From Hevea brasiliensis (taxonomy: Eukaryota > Streptophyta > Magnoliopsida > Malpighiales > Euphorbiaceae): a DNA stretch of 64,000 nt. Where the stretch lies: the NCBI RefSeq assembly GCF_030052815.1, contig NC_079505.1:76407054-76471053 (forward strand). The letters run 5' to 3'. The notes below the pieces were generated by a model. The model was not told the origin of the DNA. It was given only the letters and a program-made list of their open reading frames with translations, and searched no databases. Positions 34,772 through 47,369 of this stretch are shown here, piece by piece. How positions within the stretch are numbered: position 1 is the stretch's first letter; every line of letters starts with the position of its first letter. A program made the translations under genes and the position numbers.

Positions 34772-37261
34772 ATGGGAGACACAGCAGAGAATAAGGGCAT
34801 GGAAGAGAGTCTCTTTATCAAAGAGATATACGACGAAAGAGATGGCGATTCTTCAGCTACTCTAACATGGCAATTGTTCTGTCAAGAAGTGAAAAAAATG
34901 GGTTTCATAGCAGGACCCATGGTCGCTGTGGTTCTCTCTCAGTACCTCTTGCAAGTTATTTCCATGACTATGGTTGGTCACCTTGGTGAACTTGCTCTCT
35001 CTAGCACCGCCATAGCCATTTCTCTCTCTAGTGTCACTGGTTTTAGTCTCATCGTAAGTCCTTTTCTTCTTTCCCCTCCCCTCCATGCCCTTTCCACCTT
35101 TTCTCATCATTTTGTTTTTGGGTTCTTCTATCTGCCATTTTCAATGCTGAATTGCTGATTTTTTTTAACCCTTCTTTATTTTTTTTTTCTTTCTCTTTCT
35201 TGAATTAATGTGCATCGTTAAGAATAAGAATCCAACCTGTTTTCTGTCTAAATTAATTCTTGTTTATAGGTATACTTTGTCTACTTCTGCGGTGTTGGTT
35301 TGTATGCCGAATATGTTATTGTCTGTTTACAATTCTTTTAATAGTCTCAACTTTAAATAGAAAACCCATATTTTGTTTGGCGAGAAAAGAAAGTAGATTT
35401 ACTGGTGGTGTAGCCTAGTTGGTTTCTCCATTTATGTGTTCAGTAGAAGAACTCAAGCTGAACATGCATAATCCTTATCTTTAGATCTTACTTATAATAT
35501 TGAGTTTTTAACTTGACCAATTTTTTTATGGATAAACGTTCTTTTCTGAGAGCAACAATAGATATAAACTTAGGATATGCTGATAAGGATATCCTGAACA
35601 AGCTTAATTATAGCTTATCGTGAGAAAATAGAAAACTGAAAACCATGGACTGTGGACTTTCCCCAAAGTCATACTAAACATTAAAAATTTAATGATAGCA
35701 TATTGTACAACTTTGTTGGCATCATTTTCTTTTCATGATTTTTTTTTCAATCTATATATACTTTTTAATGGCAAAAGAAAGACATCACTTAGATGTATAG
35801 TGATTTTCTTTGCAAATTCATGCCCATGTTAGATATTGACTTCCTGATTTAAGCTGTCACCACCAAACATTAGAGAATATAATAGTTGTTTTTTTTTCCC
35901 CTCAAAAGGGTTATAATTGGTTTTGACAAGTGAAAATTTAGTGTGCATGGGGATTTAGAGAGTGTAAGGTAGTTAACGCAGGAGAAACAAAATTGGATTC
36001 TACCTCTCAATTCATGGTTTTAGTGAGTCATTGTCAAAAAAAAAAAAGGCTTTTGTTTTCCTCCGTCTTTTTTCAGTTTTTTCTACAAAAGCCAATTCCA
36101 TATGTTATAATACCATTAAATAAATTCATCATTCAAAACCTTGGGAAGCAAGTAGATCAGTGAGCTGGATGCGACACTACTGTAACTTGTCAGATTTGAT
36201 ATTGTCCTCTACCATTAAATTTCTTTGAAATATATTTGCCCTTTGTCTTTTATAATGAGAAAACTATCATATATACAAATGGGATAAATAAACTAGTATA
36301 TATGCTATATATCATTCGGGTGATAAGGACTTTGGAATTTGTACATTGAATCCAATGGCTGGTTTTATGAACTTTTTTTTTTTATTATTGGTATATCTTG
36401 TAATACGTTAAAAGTGCTCGACCACTGAATCTAATAGCTGGTTTTATGAACTATAAAAAATACTATCACATAGAAACATGAAATTAACAGTAATGGTAAA
36501 AAAAAATCTTGTCACTATTAAGAGTCAATAAGGTAAGAATTATTTGTTTGGAACAAATAGAGAAAACATCAAGCACCACAAGCAAAATTTTAATGCAGAT
36601 TCGATTTTATGTTAGAAATAATATGAGTTGTAGTTTGCCAGTAACAGAACCTTGTGATTTTTGTATTTATCACACAGCTGGGGATGGCAAGTGCATTAGA
36701 AACTTTATGTGGACAAGCTTATGGAGCTAAACAATATCAAAAGCTAGGAATTCAAACTCAGACTGCTATATTCTGCTTAATCCTAGTTTGCATCCCTCTT
36801 TCTGTGATATGGATTAACATGGGAAAGATACTTGTTTTCATTGGCCAAGACCCTACAATTTCACATGAAGCTGGTAAATTTACAATGTGGCTAGTTCCTG
36901 CACTCTTTGCCTATGCAACTCTTCAGCCTCTTGTTCGATACTTTCAGACACAGAATTTGATCTTCCCAATGCTCCTAAGCTCTTGTGGGGCACTTTTTTT
37001 CCACATACCTCTCTGTTGGGTTTTAGTATTCAAGTCAGGACTAGAAAACGTTGGAGCAGCTTTTGCGATTTGTATTTCAGATTGGCTGAATGTAATTTTT
37101 CTTGGACTATACATGAAGTACTCTTCCGCCTGTGCCAAAACTCGTGCCCAAATTTCTATGGAGTTATTCCACGGGATCGGAGAATTCTTTCGCTTTGCTA
37201 TCCCTTCTGCCGTGATGATCTGGTAATTAATCTCTCTTTTCTCTGCGTATACTTATCATAG

Positions 37262-37302
<41 letters not shown>

Positions 37303-38504
37303 GCAGGCATTTATAATGTTTGATGCATTAATCGCGTTGATGATTGTAGCCTTGAATGGTGGTCATTTGAGCTGCTTGTGTTGCTCTCAGGACTCTTACC
37401 AAATCCAGAGCTTGAAACTTCAGTCCTATCTGTGTGGTATGTTTTCATTCAGGCTAGTATGGTTCACTTTGAAAATGTGATTAGCAATTATTAATTAGCA
37501 AGCAATTCTTGGAATAGAATTCCATTTTTTCTGATATATTCTCTCTTTTTCTTCTACAGTCTCACAACTATTTCTACACTCTATGCAATTCCATATGGAT
37601 TTGGTGCTGCAGTAAGGTCTGGCTTTGTACTAATACATGCACATAGATGCCATTTAGCTTCATTGTATAATATAACTGATGATCTTTTTATCGCATTTGA
37701 TAATATCTTGTTTTATACATAGCACTAGAGTCTCAAATGAACTAGGAGCAGGAAACTCACAACTAGCACATTTTGCTGTTTATGCTGTGTTGTTTCTTGC
37801 AATAGTGGAGACTACTATAGTAAGTGCGACCCTCTTTGCCACCCGCCATGTTTTCGGCTATGTTTTCAGCAATGAAAAGGAAGTAGTGGATTATGTCACG
37901 ACCATGGCTCCTCTGGTTTGTTTGTCAGCCATAATGGATAGCTTACAAGGGGTGCTTTCAGGTAAGAACTCCTTTTCTCTGTCAATAAGTATTCTTTTTT
38001 GTAGAAATGCAAGTTCTGCATCAATCTAACCAATGAGTTTCAGCTCAACAGTAATGGAGTTATCTCCAAATCCGTGAGGATATGAGTTAAAAAAAAAAAA
38101 TTATGCATCAATTTGTGTATAACATTCCTTGAGCTTGTTTCAGGAGTTGCAAGGGGTTGTGGATGGCAGCATGTGGGGGCTTTTATCAACCTGGCGGCCT
38201 TCTATCTTTGTGGGATTCCAGTGGCTGCAATATTGGGTTTCTGGGTGAAGTTAGGAGGTATGGGCCTTTGGATTGGAATACTAGTTGGTGCCTTTACACA
38301 AACAATTCTTCTTGCTGCTGTTACGAGCTGCTTAGATTGGGAAAGACAGGTATGTTATCCAATCCATAGCCTTTAACAGCTGCTTTGGGATGCTGCAAGA
38401 AATTTTGGTCATTGATATATAGATTGTTCTCTGGAATGCAGGCAAGCATGGCAAGGGAAAGGTTATTTGGAGGAAGATCTTTGGTTGACAATGGAATAAT
38501 GTGA
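34772..38504 (+). CDS. MATE efflux transporter, DETOXIFICATION type (copy 1)
   Basis: Seven exons: 34772-35053, 36678-37222, 37350-37436, 37560-37616, 37723-37961, 38144-38349, 38442-38504, all GT-AG. They give 492 residues, a usual length for plant MATE proteins. Family blocks in order are [33 protein letters not shown], the C-LEWWSFE junction across exons 2/3 and [12 protein letters not shown] across exons 4/5. Twelve membrane helices are expected. MATE proteins export metabolites, toxins or hormones from the cytosol across the plasma or vacuolar membrane in exchange for protons. The substrate cannot be read from sequence. Closest to the DTX1-19 type clade by its motifs. No frameshift is seen. 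Intron 1 is long (1.6 kb). The first of three tandem paralogs. Confidence 0.92.
37267..37302. repeat. (TTA)n microsatellite in intron 2 of MATE copy 1
   Basis: Perfect ATT/TTA trinucleotide run within the short second intron. Confidence 0.9.
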
Positions 38505-38647
38505 ATTAAAAGATATGGACTAATACGGTAACAAATACAAGGAATGCATGCTGAATAATTACCCAAATACAATTGATGGACTAATATTGTAGTTGGGATT
38601 GTATAATATATTGTAGTATAATATAATTTAGAAGCATATTTCCGATG

Positions 38648-38744
38648 ACTTAACCTAAAATCATTTAGAGTGGAGAAAGAGAATCCATATAGTCAATTCT
38701 AAATTTTGGGATAAAAATTTAGTTTAGTTTAGTTTAGTTGAGTA
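38648..38744 (+). mobile_element. RTE LINE 3' tail fragment
   Basis: 'tttagagtggagaaagagaatccatatag' and 'ttttgggataaaaatttagtttagtttagttgag' match, in the sense direction, the 3' end of the LINE fragments at 30101 and 59100. Only ~100 bases remain, ending in a tttag repeat. It lies 140 bases past the stop of MATE copy 1. Confidence 0.7.
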
Positions 38745-41700
38745 TACAATTAATTAATATTTATTTATATAATTAATTAAATTAACATTACAATTAATAT
38801 TTTAATTTAAATAATTAAATATATTATTTATAATACTATAATAATATTATATTATATATAAAAAATTAACAAAATATTATATATAAAATAAATTAAATTA
38901 CGAGTATACATAACGAGTATGGTAATGTACAAAAAAATTAGTTTATACGAGTTTTTTGAAGCTCAATTCGATAAAAATTCAGCTCGGTTTAACTCATTTA
39001 GAAAATGAATTGAGTTCAAGTTCAAATTTTAGACTCAATAGATGAGCCTAATTCGAGTTTATTAGTATTTGATCCGATAAAACTTGTGAGCTGGCGCATT
39101 TATAGTTTCGTGGGATAGCTCGTAAATACGCTCGTTGAATACACTCGTAGACATGCTTATTTATAAAAAATTTATATTAATTATTGTATTTCATTATATT
39201 GTAAATTTTTATTATTTTATTTCGAAATGTTCTAAAAATATATATGGTTTAAAATTATGATATAATTAATATATAAAATATATTTATTAAATATATATTT
39301 ATTTATAATTTAAAATTAATTTTTTTATGAAAATTATGTTATTTTTTATATGAGAGCTAATTAAAATTACGTTTTGTGAACAAGCTAAATTTAAACTTAT
39401 AAATATTCGGCTTGAGTTTGACACGAATTGAACTCGAGTTTGACTCGAATTTGAATAAATTTTTATGAAGCAACCTTGAACTCTTTAAAACTCGACTTGA
39501 TTTACTACAAGGAAACAATAACACCAATAGTAACCTTGAAATTAGTAAATCGAGTTTTATTTATTTTTCTTGCAATTTAAACCTGTTGCCTTCATTCAAA
39601 TTGATTGAGATCTAAGGTTCACAGTAGGGTTGATAACAAGTCAAGTTTTTGTGATTATCTGATTTGATCGAATTTTAATAAGATAGGTTTAGATAATATA
39701 TAATCGGGTTTAAAATGGATTCGGATTTAAAATTTAATACCCGCGATGGATTAGAGTCGGATATAGATTTTTTATGTTGGGTAAAAAATATATAAAATTA
39801 AATAGGTTCAGATATTTATCGGATAATAATAATCGGGTTTAGAACGAATTCAGGTAATTAAGAATAAATTTTAATTTGATTCAGGGCAGATTCAAATTTT
39901 GAGAATATTAATTAGATTCGAGTTCGAATAAAGTAATTTTCGCAGATACTCTACCTGTTATCATTCCTAGTTAACAGTAGATTCCTTGTCCTGTTAAATT
40001 AAGCACGGAAGATCTTCAAATCTACCATAACTTTCCCTTGTTCTGCAAGGATTGGTATCCTCTTAAATTTGAAGTTTTATATATTAACTAAAAAGTGACT
40101 CAGACTAACAAATCAACATGGGAGACCTTATATAGTTTCTTGATTAAGAACCAAAATGCATTATATATATATACACATTGAAAAATAAAAGATATAGGTT
40201 TTGAATATTGAATTAATTAAATTTGAACAATAATAATTGACAGTCTTGCATTTATCGATATATATTATAAGGTGGAAAAATTTCACGTAAAGCAATGTAA
40301 AATAATATTAAAATTTTAAGTTTTTGTAAAAAAAAAAATTATTATATTTTATCAATTAATTTTAATTTGATGATATTAAAATTATTTTAAAACTATGATA
40401 TCTTAAATTTAAATATTAATTGAATTTAAATAAAAAATCATATTACATTTTCTCATATTTATATATAAGGGTGATGAATTAAGTTATTTTAGACTCAACT
40501 TAATTCAATTCACCTTGAAAATCTTATCTTTTGGCTTGTTTGATAAATGAGTTGAACTTAAATTCATTAAGGTTCAAGCATGCTTATTTATAAATATATT
40601 TTTATTAATTATTGTATTTCAACGTAATATAATATTTATTTTATTTATAAATATTTTAAAATTAATATATTATTTAAAACTATAATATAATGTATTTATA
40701 AATTAAAATATAGTTATTTATAATTTAAATTTAATTTTTTAATTAAATTAATTTTTATATAAAAATTACTTAGTTTAAACTTTATAACCTTAAACTAAAA
40801 ATTCACTAAGTTGCAAATGAGTCGAGTTATTTGCAAGAATTATTTGAAACTTAATTTAATAAAAATTTAGTATGACTCGATTCATTTTTTAAACAAATTA
40901 AGTTTAAACTTATTGATATTTAATTTGAGCTCAAAAAATTTTTAATAAAATAAATATATATGAGTTTTTCAAAATCAACTTTCATTCGGTTTGATTCATT
41001 TATAATTTATTTAGTTATTGATCGATAATAATTTAACTTTAAAATATGATTTAATAATAATAATTTAATAATGAGTTGAGTTGCATCCCGAATTGATTTT
41101 GCAGGGAAAAGCATTATGAACTTTTGACTTATAATATATTTTTTTAATTTATAAATTAATTTGAAAATAAATAAATAATTATTTAAAAAAATTATTTAAA
41201 ATTAATTTTTAAATAATTTAAGTATTTAATTAAAAAATATTTAAAAATAATTTAATTTATTAAAATAATAAAAATATATAATTAAATGCTGTAGCAGTTG
41301 TAATGAAAATAAATGTAGTATTAATATTTTAAAAAAAATTATTAAGATAATATAAAATTTTATTTAATTAAAATATAAATTTAAAATAAATAAATAAATT
41401 ATTATTTATAACTTTTAATTCATTTTAAATATTTTTTAAATTTATAAATTAATTCAACCACTAATTTATTAATATTTTTGATTCATAAATAGATTTAACT
41501 CATATATATAAATTAAATTAAACACTTTTTGTCTATTAGAAAAAAAAATTATATATTTAAGTTTTAATACAACTAAACTAAACTCAATTAAATCTTTATT
41601 TTAAAAATTTGGAGTCACCTGTGTTTGAGTCTTAACGAAAAACACAAAAAAAAGCTATGTATACAATTGGATGATTTGTCCACATCATCCAGCACAAGGG

Positions 41701-42873
41701 AATGAAGTGGTTGTTGTCATTTGTCATTGAGTTTAAGTGGGAGAGAATATTTCAATCAAAAGCTCACCACTCGCAATTAATTGTAAACAACATCGTTCCT
41801 TATTCATGTGCTGCCATTAGCATAAAAACAAATCTCAAGCACTAATTGAAAATGCCTACATTAAATATTATATAATTACTTACTTTTAAATCTTTTAAAA
41901 GGATTTTTTTTTAATATAATTTTAATGTGGGATTCAAGATTTTGATAGTTTTATTTCTTATGTATTTGATACATAATCTATTAACAACAGCAGTGAGATC
42001 AAAACGTAATATTCCCTCCATTTATTTTTGTTTTTTATTTAATATTTTTATACAGTAATTAATAAAATAATGAAATTATTTAAATTATAATAAAAATATT
42101 TTTAATTTAATTAAATTGTTCTTTATCTTATTTAATTAAGAAAAAGAAAAGAAAGTGATAAAATAAGTTATAAAAAATTATAAAAATAATTATTATGCTT
42201 AAAAGAGATAAAATTAAAATTAAAAAAATAAATTAATATATCTTAAATGAAGTTGAGTGTTTGATCATCGTGAATGAAGAAGATACCCATTGAGAATACG
42301 TTACTTTTTAATGAGTTAACTCGATACGAATAAAATTAATTATAATTTATTGGGTTGGAATAATCTGGAAAATATTAAAAAAAAAAACAATTAGCCAGGG
42401 AGGGAGAACAATAATGACAATAGTGGCATGGGTATTAAATAGCTTTTTATTTTGAAAATGAAATAATGCTAAAATTGACGTCTGCTCTTATGTTCAACTT
42501 AGTCTATTGTTAATTTTATATTTTAATTAGTTAAATTAATAACATATTTCTATGTCTATGTCAAATAATTTTAAGTACGCATTTCTCTGACATAAATTAA
42601 ATCAAATACTAATAGATAAAAATGGAAGTTCTCATCTGGACTAGCATATTGGGTTGTTCTCCTTTAATTTTTTTTTTCAAACGATGGACTGTTAATTCTA
42701 AATTTAAAAGAAAGCTTAGCTGGATGGATCCATGATGTGATACTTCCCAAAAAAACCTTAGCCGCTAGTGAAAAATCCAATGGTTGGTACCTACCCTTTC
42801 TTTATCTTCCCTCCATTAATTTCATTGTCCTGTTGCTCTTATTCGACTCCCTGTGACAGGCAGCTAGGAATCC
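38745..42873. other. AT-rich intergenic region between MATE copies 1 and 2
   Basis: No gene is seen. It contains two diverged copies of one repeat (about 38940-39480 and 40460-41100, sharing 'catgcttatttataaa..ttatattaattattgtatttca' and following AT sequence), a hAT-like MITE (39625-39969) and a LINE-tail scrap on the minus strand (about 41565-41622). The last ~200 bases should hold the promoter of MATE copy 2. I see no decisive element there. Confidence 0.55.
39625..39969. mobile_element. hAT-like MITE (345 bp)
   Basis: Ends form an inverted repeat, TAGGGTTGATAAC at the left and GTTATCATTCCTA at the right (11 of 13 pairs). They are flanked by GTTCACAG (39617-39624) and GTTAACAG (39970-39977), an 8-bp duplication with one mismatch. 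TAGGG-type ends plus 8-bp duplications are the hAT signature. No transposase is encoded, so it is non-autonomous. Confidence 0.7.
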
Positions 42874-45310
42874 ATGGAAGACTCAGAGAAAAGCTTGGAG
42901 GAGACTTTACTACCAAAACAGAGAGAAGATGAAACGCAAAGTTCAGCTCTAACTTGGGATGTGTTCACTCAAGAATGCAAAAAACTATGTTATATAGCAG
43001 GTCCCATGGTGGCTGTGACTTTATCCCTTTACTTGATTAACGTTATATCAATGATGATGGTGGGTCACCTCGGTGAACTTGCTCTCTCTAGCAGCGCCAT
43101 AGCCATCTCTCTCTCTTCTGTTACTGGCTTCAGTCTCATGGTAATTAAAATATCCATTTGTGTCTTCCCATATCTAAGTTTTCCTTATGGCTCATGTTTC
43201 TTGACGATCTTTTCTTTGTCCTGCGTGTAAGTTCTAACTTCACTTGAATGCATGGTCATTAAAGCTAGAAGATTCGCAAGAAGTGAAAAACCCAGAAATT
43301 AGTATCCTGATTCAAGCGAATGCTGCCTTTTGGTAGATAATTTTACCTGGAGTAATGGGTTCTGCCCAAATCTTTCTCCCAATAAAAAAAATAGAAGTTA
43401 AACAAAATCTTGAACAGAAAATCTGATTTGAATAGCAGAGATATTGAATGAAATGATTCGAATTAGTAATTATTAGCAATTAAATCTTTTATTACAGGTT
43501 GGAATGGCAAGTGCTCTAGAAACTCTGTGTGGGCAAGCATATGGGGCAGAGCAATATCGGAAACTTGGAACCCAAACTTACAGTGCTATCTTCTCTCTAA
43601 TCTTAGTCGCTCTTGCTGTGTCTTTGCTGTGGTTCAACATGGAAAAGCTGCTCATACTACTTGGCCAAGATCCATTAATTGCTCATGAAGCCGGCAAATT
43701 TACAAGCTTACTTGTTCCGGCTCTCTTTGCTTATGCAATTTTTCAGCCGCTTACTCGATACTATCAAACACAGAGCTTAACCATTCCCATGCTCATAAGC
43801 TGTTGTATTACACTTTGTTTGCACGTACCCTTATGTTGGATCCTAGTATTCAAATCTGGACTTAAAAACCTTGGAGGGGCATTGGCTATCAGTATTTCGC
43901 ATTGGTTGAATGTGATTTTTCTTGCATCATACATGAAATTTTCTTCTGCGTGTGCAAAAACTCGTGTTCCAATTTCTATGGAGCTGTTCCAGGGAGTTGG
44001 GGAGTTCTTCCGCTTCGCCCTCCCTTCTGCTGTAATGATTTGGTAAATTATCACCCTTCTTTTATTTTTTTGAACCCACTATTTAGCTTAAAGAGTGATT
44101 AATACTATTAATTCTGTCCTCAGACAACCCTTAACGTTTGTGTTTCTTGTTGATAACCGTAGCCTGCAATGGTGGTCATATGAATTTGTAATCTTGCTGT
44201 CAGGCCTCTTACCAAATCCACAGCTTGAGACTTCAGTCCTGTCTATATGGTAATCTATCCCTTACTATTAACTGTCCGTGTGATATCATCTTACTGCAAC
44301 AGCAATCGGGAAATTTTTGTTTATATCCAGTCTCGCATTTCTATCTTAACTCTGATAAACTGGGTTTATGTAAGTTTTTCCTTACATATATGTTTGATCA
44401 AACTTAATATTTTCAAATCTTGCAAACAGTCTTACCACGATTGCAACCCTCTATTCATTTCCATATGGGCTAAGTGCTGGAGTGAGGTTTGCTCCTTTAC
44501 ACGTACAGCTTTTTGTTTTTTCTCTTTTTCTTTGGGAGGGAGGAATGGACTGGATACTGAACTCAGGACTCCACATGCAATTATCTGTGCAGCACTAGAG
44601 TCTCAAATGAATTAGGAGCTGGGAAACCACAAGTGGCACGCAAAGCTGTCTGGTGTATGATGTTTATTACGGCTGCAGAGTTGATTCTGGTGAGCGGAAC
44701 TCTCTTTGCAAGCCGGCATATATTTGGCTACACTTTTAGCAGCGAGAAAGAAGTGGTGGACTCTGTATCATCCATGGCTCCTCTGGTTTGTTTGTCTGTT
44801 ATCATAGATGGATTACAAGGCGTCTTTTCAGGTTTTCCTGTCAAATATCAAATAATTAAGCAAATTAATGCTTTAAGTTACAAACGATAAATTTCTGAAA
44901 ATAAAGGGTTGTATTGATTTATCAGGTGTTGCAAGGGGCTGTGGTTGGCAGCATATAGGAGCTTACATCAATCTAGCAGCACTATATCTGTGTGGAGTTC
45001 CAGCAGCAGCCATACTTGGATTTTTGTTCCAGCTCAAAGGAAGAGGCCTTTGGATTGGCATAAGTATTGGGGCACTTTTGCAAGCAGTACTGCTTTCTTT
45101 AGTCATCATTTATACGGATTGGGAAAAACAGGTGGGGAATCCCTCCATTTCTTGAGCTTTTTTCCATGGAAACTATAGCAAAGAAGTTAAAAAAAATTGA
45201 TTATTGATTTTTTTTTCTTGATATGTAACTATATATATATATTGCAGGCAAGCAAGGCAAGAGAAAGGATATTTCAAGGAAGATCTTCAGTGGAAAATCT
45301 TACAATATGA
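42874..45310 (+). CDS. MATE efflux transporter, DETOXIFICATION type (copy 2)
   Basis: Seven exons: 42874-43140, 43498-44042, 44163-44249, 44430-44486, 44593-44831, 44926-45131, 45248-45310, giving 487 residues. Exons 2-7 are 545, 87, 57, 239, 206 and 63 bases, exactly as in copies 1 and 3. Blocks [39 protein letters not shown] and [11 protein letters not shown] are present. It keeps the whole fold and no break is seen. Its N-terminal cytosolic tail differs from the neighbours. Proton-coupled export of a small organic compound is the family role. The substrate is unknown. Introns are much shorter than in copy 1. Confidence 0.93.
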
Positions 45311-45855
45311 ACAAGAAATTTAGCTAATTTTGTATGTGGTAGTTTGTAATAGATAAAACTTTGCTTGGAATATATATATATATATATTTTTTAAGAATTG
45401 AAGGTGAACTTAATCAGTTTTCTGAAATTGATTGTAATAGACCTGGTCACGGTCCAGTTTGGACTGTGAATCGAATCAAGATTAGGAATTCTTGATTAAA
45501 TTGGGTTAACAGTTTCGTTTCTTAAATCAGATCATAACTAGTTCTCTTTCTAAATCAGAATTAGAATTTGCAATTCTAAATCAGAATGCTAGATTCAAAA
45601 CTTTTAAAATCTTATTTTTTTAACATATTTTTGAGATTATTTAGATGATTGCAAACATTTTTAATTTTTAGATCGTTTTCAAATAAGGTACATAATATAA
45701 ATTTTTAAAATTAATTAATAAAATTTTAATTTTTAATTTTATTAAAATCTAATGAATTTAAAATTATACTCTTTGATATTTAAGGTATAGAAATATCTAA
45801 AAAGAATTTCTTTTTAATTGATGAATTTTTATGAATTTTGTTGTTGTCGTCACAA

Positions 45856-45912
<57 letters not shown>

Positions 45913-47369
45913 GCCTCTTGACAAAAAAGTTAAATTTTATTACATTTTAATAATTTTATCCAATTATTTTAATTATTAAAGGTTGAAACACGATATTATT
46001 TAATTAAAATAAATTCTTGAGTTTGGTAATTCATGAATGGTTATAATTACATGACACGTCATATTTTAAAATGCTTATAAGTTTATCATGTACAATAAGA
46101 CTGTAATTATATGTTTTGTTATTGATAACTACGATTGATTGTAATATTGCGAAAAAAAAAAAGAAAAATAAATTATTATTTTCATGTTAACTAAGAAATT
46201 ATATAGTTAAATTATATATTTTTATTACTTATTTTATTTTATTTTTACACTTTGTTGTAATAAATTTATATATTAATAAAAATAATATTTGACTTTTATT
46301 TATAATTTTATTAAATTTAAAAATTTCAAGAATGTTGATATAAAATTCATATTGAGAATCAAAATCAAAATCAAAATCACTTCAAAATTAAATTGGAATC
46401 GGCCAGAAATCATGATCTAATTGAAACCAATTCAAATAAATTCGGATTGATTTTGGTTGAAACCCCCAAAGGCCAAGGAACCTGCGAAATTTATTACCAA
46501 TAAAATAATTCTTTAGAAATTTTTTTTTAACGAAGGATATTAACTATTGACTCTAATATAATTTAGTCTTTTTTTATTATTTTGAGAACTTTTATATTAA
46601 CTTTTGAAATTTAAAAAAAAAAACTTTTGAAAAAGGCATGCGATCATATTTTATCATTAGAAGTTTGTCCCTTTAGATATTAAGTTATAAAATATATAAT
46701 TTGCATAAATTATAAGAAAATAATAAAATAATTATAAAATTTAAAGTATAACATGAAAAATCCCTAATGAAGAGGCAAATTAGATGTTGCATAGCCTTCC
46801 CGCATGAATTTTTGAGCTAATTATTAAATATATTTAAAATATTAAAAAATAATATTTATTTTATTATAAAAAATAATTTTTTTTTATAATAAAAAAAATA
46901 AAACTCATATAATTATGAAAGATAATATATATATCAGATATATTTATAATTCTTTGAATTTTTATTGTGACCGAAGAGAATCAAAATAGTCACAGGCTAA
47001 AATAAGAAATAAAATGTAAAATTTTTTTAATTATTTATGGTCATATAATGAGACAAATAAATTAGATGATATTTTGTTTTATTTTACAGCCCACCGAAAC
47101 GCGTTTGGATTGATCATTAACAGCAAAAAAAAAAAAAAAACATAATACAAACAACTAAGCCCATTTTAAATAATAAAGTATTTTTTATATTTTAAATAAA
47201 TTAAACGTTTTTATGATTTCTTTAAAGTGGAGATTTTTTTTTTCATCCAGACTCAATCTATGATAGATTGTGTCTTGATTCCAGTGTGTAGACATATAAT
47301 GGTGTAAGAAAATTTAATTTAAGATTTAAAACTCTCTCTTTTTTCTTTTTCTTCAGTACAAAGAACAAA
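45311..47369. other. AT-rich intergenic region between MATE copies 2 and 3
   Basis: No gene is seen. About 45420-46490 is a degenerate repeat with phrases of the 'gaatcgaatcaagatt' and 'aattggaatcggcc' type, perhaps a decayed non-autonomous element. A perfect (TTA)n run lies at about 45857-45910. The promoter of copy 3 should be in the last few hundred bases. Confidence 0.5.
45857..45910. repeat. (TTA)n microsatellite
   Basis: About 18 perfect ATT/TTA units. Confidence 0.95.

Noticed and set aside
36509..36730. 73-codon ORF upstream of MATE copy 1 exon 2
   Set aside because: Runs through the intron 1 acceptor in the wrong frame. The MATE frame starts at 36678.
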